NCBI RefSeq assembly: GCF_011045195.1
Contig: NZ_CP049199.1
Location: 2,480,001-2,544,000, forward strand
DNA: 64,000 nucleotides
Direction of reading: 5' to 3'
Source: Caulobacter soli
GTDB lineage: Bacteria; Pseudomonadota; Alphaproteobacteria; Caulobacterales; Caulobacteraceae
The first letter of the stretch is position 1, and every line of letters starts with the position of its first letter. Of the stretch, positions 59,151 through 64,000 are shown piece after piece. A model generated the notes under the pieces. It was not told where the DNA came from, did not search any database, and saw nothing but the letters and a program-made list of their open reading frames with translations. Both the position numbers and the translations under genes were made by a program.

Positions 59151-59235
59151 CTCGTCCTTCGACAAGCTCAGGATGAGGTTTTTCTACTGCCGCGATCCAT
59201 CAATGGTCCTCATCCTGAGCTTGTCGAAGGACGAG
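59151..59235. repeat. 28-bp perfect inverted repeat between convergent genes
   Basis: Bases 59151-59178 (starting CTCGTCCTTCGACAAGCTCA) are complementary to 59208-59235, with a 29-base spacer. It lies between the convergent WYL regulator and mfd and could end both transcripts. The TTCGACAAGCTCAGGATGAG unit is a well-known dispersed repeat type in alphaproteobacteria. Confidence 0.8.
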
Positions 59236-59266
59236 GACCGCGCGCCGAGAATCGATATCGATCAGC

Positions 59267-62200
59267 CTAAACCTTCGCCAGCTTGGCCAGCTGAGTCAGG
59301 ATCTTCTCGGCCGCGTCCAGGCGCTGGGCGGGGGTGTCCCATTCGCCCTTGACCACCACCTTCTGGTCGGGACGCACCTTCCAGACGATGTTGTTCTTGG
59401 CCACGAATTGCATCAGGGCCAGCGGGTTGGCGTAGGTATCGTTGCGGAAGCTGGCGACCGCGCCCTTGGGCCCGACATCGATCTTGGCGACATTGGCCTC
59501 GCGGCACAGACCCTTGATGGCGACCACCTTCAGCAGGCTGTCGGTTTCGGGCGGCAGCGGGCCGAAGCGGTCGATCAGCTCGGCGGCCAGGGCTTCGCGG
59601 TCGGCGGCCTTCTCGGCTTCCGACAGGCGGCGATAGAGCGACAGGCGCACATTGAGGTCGGGCACGTAGTCGTCTGGGATCATCACGGCCGCGCCGGTGT
59701 TGATCTGCGGCGACCAGCCCCGGTCCTCGATCAGGGCCTCGGCGCCCTGGCGCTCGCGCAGCTCGGCGACGGCGTCCTCCAGCATCTGCTGATAGAGCTC
59801 GACGCCGATCTCCTTGATGTGGCCGCTCTGCTCGTCGCCCAGCAGGTTGCCGCCGCCGCGCTGATCCAGATCGTGCGACGCCAGCTGGAAGCCGGCGCCC
59901 AGGCTGTCGAGCGACTGCAGCACCTTCAGGCGCTTCTCGGCCGACAGGGTGATGGTCTTCTCGCTGGGCGTGGTCAGGTAGGCGTAAGCCCGGGCCTTGG
60001 ACCGCCCCACCCGGCCCCGGATCTGGTAGAGCTGAGCCAGGCCGAACATGTCGGCGCGGTGGACGATCAGGGTGTTGGCCGAGGGGATATCCAGGCCGCT
60101 CTCGACGATCGTGGTGGCCAGCAGCACGTCGTACTGACCCTCGTAGAAGGCCGTCATCACGTCTTCCAGCTGGGTCGGGGCCATCTGGCCGTGGCCGACC
60201 ACGTACTTCACCTCGGGCACCTGGGTGCGGAGGAACTTCTCGATGTCCTCCAGGTCCTTGATGCGCGGCACCACGTAATAGGCCTGGCCGCCGCGATACT
60301 TCTCGCGCAGCAGCGCCTCGCGCAGGGTGACCGGGTCGAACGGGCTGATGTAGGTGCGCACCGCCAGGCGATCGACCGGCGGGGTGGCGATGATCGACAT
60401 CTCCCGGATGCCGCTGAGCGCCATCTGCAGGGTGCGCGGGATCGGCGTGGCGGTCAGGGTCAGCATGTGCACGTCGGCGCGAAGCTCCTTGAGCTTCTCC
60501 TTGTGCTTGACCCCGAAGTGCTGCTCCTCGTCGACGATCACCAGGCCCAGGTCCTTGAACGACACCTGCTTGGAGAGCACCGCGTGGGTGCCGACCACGA
60601 TCTCCAGCTGGCCATTGGCCAGGCCCTCGCGGGTGTCGGCGGCTTCCTTGCCGGTGACCAGGCGCGACAGGCGGGTCACCTTGACCGGCCAGCCCTGGAA
60701 GCGGTCCTTGAAGGTCTTGTAGTGCTGGCGGGCCAGCAGCGTCGTCGGGCAGACGATGGCCACCTGCTTGCCGCTCATCGCCACCACGAAAGCCGCCCGA
60801 AGGGCCACTTCTGTCTTGCCGAAACCGACGTCGCCGCAGATCAGGCGATCCATCGGCTTGCCCGAGCCCAGGTCTTCCAGGACGTCGGCGATGGCCGACA
60901 GCTGGTCGTCGGTCTCCTCGTAGGGGAAGCGGGCGCAGAACTCGTCGAACACGCCGTGCGGCGGGTCGGTCTCTTCCACCGACTTCAGCTGGCGGGCGGC
61001 GGCGATCTGGATCAGGCCCTCGGCCATGACCCGCAGGCGCTCCTTGGCCTTGGCCTTGCGCCCCTGCCAGGCCGCGCCGCCCAGCTTGTCCAGCTGGACG
61101 TTCTCGCCGTCGGTCCCGTAGCGGGTCAGCAGGTCGATGTTCTCGACCGGCAGGTACAGCTTGGCCTCGCCGCCGTAGAGCAGGTCCAGGCAGTCGTGCG
61201 GCGCGCCCTGGACGTCCAGGGTCTTGAGGCCCTCGTAGCGGCCGATGCCGTGGTCGATGTGCACGACCAGGTCGCCCGGAGTCAGGGCGCTGGCCTCGGC
61301 CAGGAAGTTGGCGGCGCGGCGCTTCTTGCGCGGCCGGGCCAGGCGGTCGCCCAGGATGTCGGTCTCGGAGATGACCGCCAGATTTTCGGTCTCGAAGCCG
61401 TTGTCCAGCGGCAGGACCACGCGCTGCGGGATCTTGGGATCGTTGGCCTTGGCCGCCTGCCAGTAGGCGGCGTAGGGGATCTTCTTCAGGCCGTGGTCGG
61501 CCAGCATGGTCCCCAGGCGCTCGGACGAGCCCTCGGACCACGAGGCGAACAGCACGCGCTTGCCCTGCCCGGCCAGCGCCGTGGCGTGGTCGGCGGTGGC
61601 CTGGAACAGGTTGACGCTGTCCTGGGCGCGCTCGGCGGCGAAGGTGCGGCCCAGTTTCGCGCCCATGTCGACGACATCCAGCCCTTGGGGCTGAAAGGGC
61701 GTGAACTTGCGGTTCGGGCGATCCTCGACGGCCTGGTCCCATTCCTTGGCGGTCAGGTAGAGGGCTTCGGGCGCCAGCGGGCGATAGGCGGACTTGCGGT
61801 CGGCCGAGGCGCGGGCGTCATAGGCGTCGGCGATCATCGCCAGGCGTTCGTCGCGGCTCTCGGTGACTTGGTGGTCGACGCCGATCAGGGCGCCGTCCGG
61901 CAGATAGTCGAACAGGGTCGCCATGCGCTCGTAGAACAGCGGCAGCCAGTGCTCGAGGCCGGCGCGGCGGCCGCCCTCGCTGACCGTGGCGTACAGCGGA
62001 TCGTCGCCCGGCGCGCCGAACGCGCGGATATAGCCATTGCGGAACCGGGCGATGCCCTCCTTGTCGAGCAGGGCCTCGCTGACCGGCAGCAGTTGGATTT
62101 CGCGCAACTGCTTGGTCGAGCGCTGGGTTTCCGGATCGAAGGCGCGGATGCTTTCCAGCGTGTCGCCGAACAGGTCCAGGCGCACCGGCTCCTCGGCGGC

Positions 62201-62731
62201 CGGCGGATAGACGTCGATGACGCCGCCGCGGATCGCGAACTCGCCGCGCTCGGAGACGGTCGAGGCGCGCACATAGCCGTTGATCGCGAAGTAGCGCTCC
62301 AGGTCGGCCACATCGACGACATTGCCGACCTTGGCGCCATAGCTGGCGCGCAGGAGCACCGATTTCTCCGGCACCCGCTGCAGCAGGGCCGGCGCGGCGG
62401 TGACCAGGATGGCCGGCTTGGTCTTGCCCAGGCCCTCGGCCAGGCGGTGCAGGGTGGCCATGCGCGTGGCGGCGACCCCGGCCGACGGGCCGATGCGGTC
62501 GTACGGCAGGCAGTCCCACGAGGGAAACAGCACGGCCTCGATCTCGGGCGCGAAGAACTTCAGGGCGTCGATGAAGGCGCTGGCCCGGGCGGTGTCGCGG
62601 GCCACGAAGGCGGTCAGCCCGCCGCGCGCCCGGGCGATATCGGCCATGACCAGGGCGTCGAAGCCCTCCGGCGCGCCGGCCAGGGTCAGGCCCCCCGAGG
62701 CCTTGGCGATCTGTTTGGCGTCGTAGGCCAT
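59267..62731 (-). CDS. mfd: Transcription-repair coupling factor
   Basis: Mfd removes stalled RNA polymerase from DNA lesions and recruits UvrA. The 1154-aa protein has the UvrB-homology N-terminus (LFPSWDCLPYDRIGPSAGVA), a CarD-like RNA-polymerase interaction domain (GDLVVHIDHGIGRYEGLK), and the translocase motor with Walker A ICGDVGFGKTEVALRAAF, the DEEQ box VIVDEEQHFGVKHKE, motif III TLTATPIPRTLQMAL and VVESGLDIPSANTL-type motif V, then the TRCF C-terminal domain. The ATG at 62731 is chosen; upstream in-frame codons cover a repeat. It is the usual length for the family. Confidence 0.97.
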   Translation of the reverse strand: MAYDAKQIAKASGGLTLAGAPEGFDALVMADIARARGGLTAFVARDTARASAFIDALKFFAPEIEAVLFPSWDCLPYDRIGPSAGVAATRMATLHRLAEGLGKTKPAILVTAAPALLQRVPEKSVLLRASYGAKVGNVVDVADLERYFAINGYVRASTVSERGEFAIRGGVIDVYPPAAEEPVRLDLFGDTLESIRAFDPETQRSTKQLREIQLLPVSEALLDKEGIARFRNGYIRAFGAPGDDPLYATVSEGGRRAGLEHWLPLFYERMATLFDYLPDGALIGVDHQVTESRDERLAMIADAYDARASADRKSAYRPLAPEALYLTAKEWDQAVEDRPNRKFTPFQPQGLDVVDMGAKLGRTFAAERAQDSVNLFQATADHATALAGQGKRVLFASWSEGSSERLGTMLADHGLKKIPYAAYWQAAKANDPKIPQRVVLPLDNGFETENLAVISETDILGDRLARPRKKRRAANFLAEASALTPGDLVVHIDHGIGRYEGLKTLDVQGAPHDCLDLLYGGEAKLYLPVENIDLLTRYGTDGENVQLDKLGGAAWQGRKAKAKERLRVMAEGLIQIAAARQLKSVEETDPPHGVFDEFCARFPYEETDDQLSAIADVLEDLGSGKPMDRLICGDVGFGKTEVALRAAFVVAMSGKQVAIVCPTTLLARQHYKTFKDRFQGWPVKVTRLSRLVTGKEAADTREGLANGQLEIVVGTHAVLSKQVSFKDLGLVIVDEEQHFGVKHKEKLKELRADVHMLTLTATPIPRTLQMALSGIREMSIIATPPVDRLAVRTYISPFDPVTLREALLREKYRGGQAYYVVPRIKDLEDIEKFLRTQVPEVKYVVGHGQMAPTQLEDVMTAFYEGQYDVLLATTIVESGLDIPSANTLIVHRADMFGLAQLYQIRGRVGRSKARAYAYLTTPSEKTITLSAEKRLKVLQSLDSLGAGFQLASHDLDQRGGGNLLGDEQSGHIKEIGVELYQQMLEDAVAELRERQGAEALIEDRGWSPQINTGAAVMIPDDYVPDLNVRLSLYRRLSEAEKAADREALAAELIDRFGPLPPETDSLLKVVAIKGLCREANVAKIDVGPKGAVASFRNDTYANPLALMQFVAKNNIVWKVRPDQKVVVKGEWDTPAQRLDAAEKILTQLAKLAKV

Positions 62732-62778
62732 GCTTAGCTCTTCAACTCGTCTGGCCAGAGGCGCCGGAAAACACCGTC

Positions 62779-62855
62779 TCCCCGGCGAAGGCCGGGGTCC
62801 AGGTGACACCCACTAACTGCTCAGGCTGGATCTGGGTCCCGGCCTTCGCCGGGGA
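62779..62855. repeat. 18-bp inverted repeat between mfd and sdhE
   Basis: Bases 62779-62796 (TCCCCGGCGAAGGCCGGG) are complementary to 62838-62855. Each arm is itself nearly palindromic. This is a common type of dispersed intergenic repeat in Caulobacter-like genomes. Confidence 0.75.
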
Positions 62856-62878
62856 AAACGGAGGTGGATGGATCGGAA

Positions 62879-63172
62879 CTAGGCCCCGTCCCCGATCGCC
62901 CGCACCGCATGAGCTTCATAGCGGAAGGTCTTGATCAGGTTGAGGACATCGGTGTCGAACTTGGCCGGCGTCGGCTCTTGGCCAACGATCCAGGCGTAGA
63001 TCTCGCGATCCGACTCCTCCATCAGGGTTTCGAACGTGTCGAGCTGCTCGGGCGTCAGGTTCGGCCCATGGGTGTCCGCGAACGGCCCCAGAATGAGGTC
63101 CGCTTCCCGAAATCCGCGATGCCAGGCCCGGAACTTCAGCCGCCGGAGGCGGGAGTCGTGATCGATCGTCAT
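62879..63172 (-). CDS. sdhE: Succinate dehydrogenase assembly factor 2 (SdhE)
   Basis: This small 97-aa protein helps attach FAD to the flavoprotein subunit of succinate dehydrogenase. It shows the family pattern RRLKFRAWHRGFREADLILG, containing the conserved RGxxE needed for flavinylation, then GPFADTHGPNLTPEQLDTFE, SDREIYAWIVGQE and a short helical end. Location next to mfd on the same strand is typical of alphaproteobacteria. The usual neighbour recG is not on the other side here; cobQ is. Confidence 0.93.
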   Translation of the reverse strand: MTIDHDSRLRRLKFRAWHRGFREADLILGPFADTHGPNLTPEQLDTFETLMEESDREIYAWIVGQEPTPAKFDTDVLNLIKTFRYEAHAVRAIGDGA

Positions 63173-63253
63173 GTGACCGGGGATATAGAGGGCCCAAAGG
63201 CCTTGCGCCAGCGGCGGATTGACCCTGATCGAACGGCGCTATAGGCGCGGGGC

Positions 63254-64000
63254 ATGGCTTCCTTGATGATCCAGGGCTGCGGTTCGGACGTGGGCAAGTC
63301 GACCCTGGTCGCGGGCCTGTGCCGGCTGTTCGCCAATCGCGGCCTGATCGTGCGGCCGTTCAAGCCGCAGAACATGTCCAACAACGCCGCGGTCACCGCC
63401 GACGGGGGCGAGATCGGGCGGGCCCAGGCGCTGCAGGCGCTGGCCTGCCGCACGCCGGCGACGGTCCACATGAACCCCGTGTTGCTGAAGCCGCAGAGCG
63501 ACGTAGGCTCCCAGGTGATCGTGCGCGGCAAGGTGGTCGGCAACTACAAGGCCCGCGCCTTCCAGGGGCTGAAACCGGACCTCTTGGCCACCACGGTCGA
63601 GAGCTACCGGATGCTGGCGGCCGAGGCGGACCTGGTGCTGGTCGAAGGGGCCGGCAGCCCCGCCGAGACCAATCTGCGCAAGGGCGACATCGCCAACATG
63701 GGCTTCGCCCACGCCGCCGACGTGCCCGTCGCCCTGGTGGGCGACATCGACCGGGGGCATGTGATCGCGGCTCTGGCCGGAGCGCATCTGGTGCTGGACG
63801 CGGCCGATCGCGACCGTATCAAAGGCTTCATCATCAACAAGTTCCGCGGCGATCCTTCGCTGTTCGACGAAGGTCGGCGCGAGATCGTCGCCCGCACCGG
63901 CTGGCCGGACCTGGGCATGGCGCCCTGGCTAGCCCCGGCCCGCGCCCTGCCCGCCGAGGACGCCGTGGTGCTGGAGCGCCCGGTCCGCGCCGATGGCGAC
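63254..64000 (+). CDS. cobQ: Cobyric acid synthase (N-terminal part; runs off the window)
   Basis: CobQ amidates four carboxylates of adenosylcobyrinate diamide in B12 synthesis, using glutamine and ATP. The visible 249 residues contain the synthetase domain: [20 protein letters not shown] (P-loop), [20 protein letters not shown] and GRAQALQA (CobQ signature), [29 protein letters not shown] and [19 protein letters not shown]. The glutaminase domain lies beyond base 64000. The ATG at 63254 has GGGG upstream. It is divergent from sdhE. Confidence 0.96.
   Translation, partial: MASLMIQGCGSDVGKSTLVAGLCRLFANRGLIVRPFKPQNMSNNAAVTADGGEIGRAQALQALACRTPATVHMNPVLLKPQSDVGSQVIVRGKVVGNYKARAFQGLKPDLLATTVESYRMLAAEADLVLVEGAGSPAETNLRKGDIANMGFAHAADVPVALVGDIDRGHVIAALAGAHLVLDAADRDRIKGFIINKFRGDPSLFDEGRREIVARTGWPDLGMAPWLAPARALPAEDAVVLERPVRADGD

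Noticed and set aside
59408..62737. 1109-codon plus-strand frame opposite mfd
   Set aside because: It is the antisense of the fully conserved mfd gene and its product is low-complexity with no recognisable family.
1..64000. tRNA or rRNA genes
   Set aside because: I looked for tRNA-like ends and rRNA cores in the gaps between genes and saw none; a covariance-model scan would be needed to exclude small RNAs.

Overview
The window is high-GC alphaproteobacterial chromosome, most like Caulobacter or a close relative. The evidence is a large TonB-dependent receptor beside polysaccharide-degrading enzymes, a SPINDLY-type (GT41) TPR glycosyltransferase of the flagellin-glycosylation kind, mfd next to sdhE, an OprP-type phosphate porin, and many short GC-rich mirror repeats between genes. 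The genus is an inference from gene content.

Region 1 (1-14.1 kb) is a carbohydrate-utilisation locus. It holds a partial gene, a stand-alone LuxR-type HTH protein, a FadR-type GntR regulator, gluconokinase, two paralogous secreted beta-helix (GH55-like) proteins with a C-terminal SMP-30/gluconolactonase-like propeller, a TonB-dependent receptor, a LacI regulator and an ACS-family MFS transporter. An identical 14-bp palindrome (ACGACCATGGTCGT) lies upstream of the first GH55-like gene and of the receptor gene. The model is extracellular glycan attack, outer-membrane uptake, then gluconate phosphorylation.

Region 2 (14.1-23.4 kb) is a surface-glycan or small-molecule cluster. A tight operon encodes a DegT aminotransferase, a Gfo/Idh/MocA oxidoreductase, an ATP-grasp ligase, two methyltransferases and a fatty acid desaturase. 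A divergent methyltransferase and a GT41 glycosyltransferase flank it.

Region 3 (23.8-43.1 kb) is a Tn402/Tn5053-like transposon with tniA-tniB-tniQ, a resolvase and repeated TniA-type end sites. It has one right end but two left-end-like sequences (23831 and 24882) around an extra resolvase gene. The cargo looks like defence: (i) a three-gene minus-strand operon coding for an SMC/RecF-like ATPase, a soluble histidine kinase and a receiver domain fused to an APH-type kinase, which I cannot match to a named system; (ii) a HORMA/TRIP13-type (type III) CBASS operon with a Cap4-like nuclease-SAVED effector and an extra 158-aa protein; (iii) a 517-aa very acidic protein of unknown function; and several small or decayed reading frames. 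The tni end is visibly richer in A+T than the chromosome.

Region 4 (43.2-51.2 kb) is phosphate acquisition: pstS-pstC-pstA-pstB without phoU or phoB, a LysR regulator, a HisKA_2-type sensor kinase, a serine-recombinase-like protein lacking the catalytic serine, and an OprP/OprO-like porin. Four copies of a TAAGTTNAACTTA-type palindrome, which fits the LysR T-N11-A rule, are spread over these promoters along with PhoB-box-like sites.

Region 5 (51.2-64 kb) is ordinary chromosome: a periplasmic hypothetical protein, 5-dehydro-4-deoxyglucarate dehydratase, a LysR regulator, a Tat-exported carboxylesterase, a three-gene SRPBCC/NIPSNAP/DUF1579-like operon opposite a WYL regulator, mfd, sdhE and the start of cobQ.
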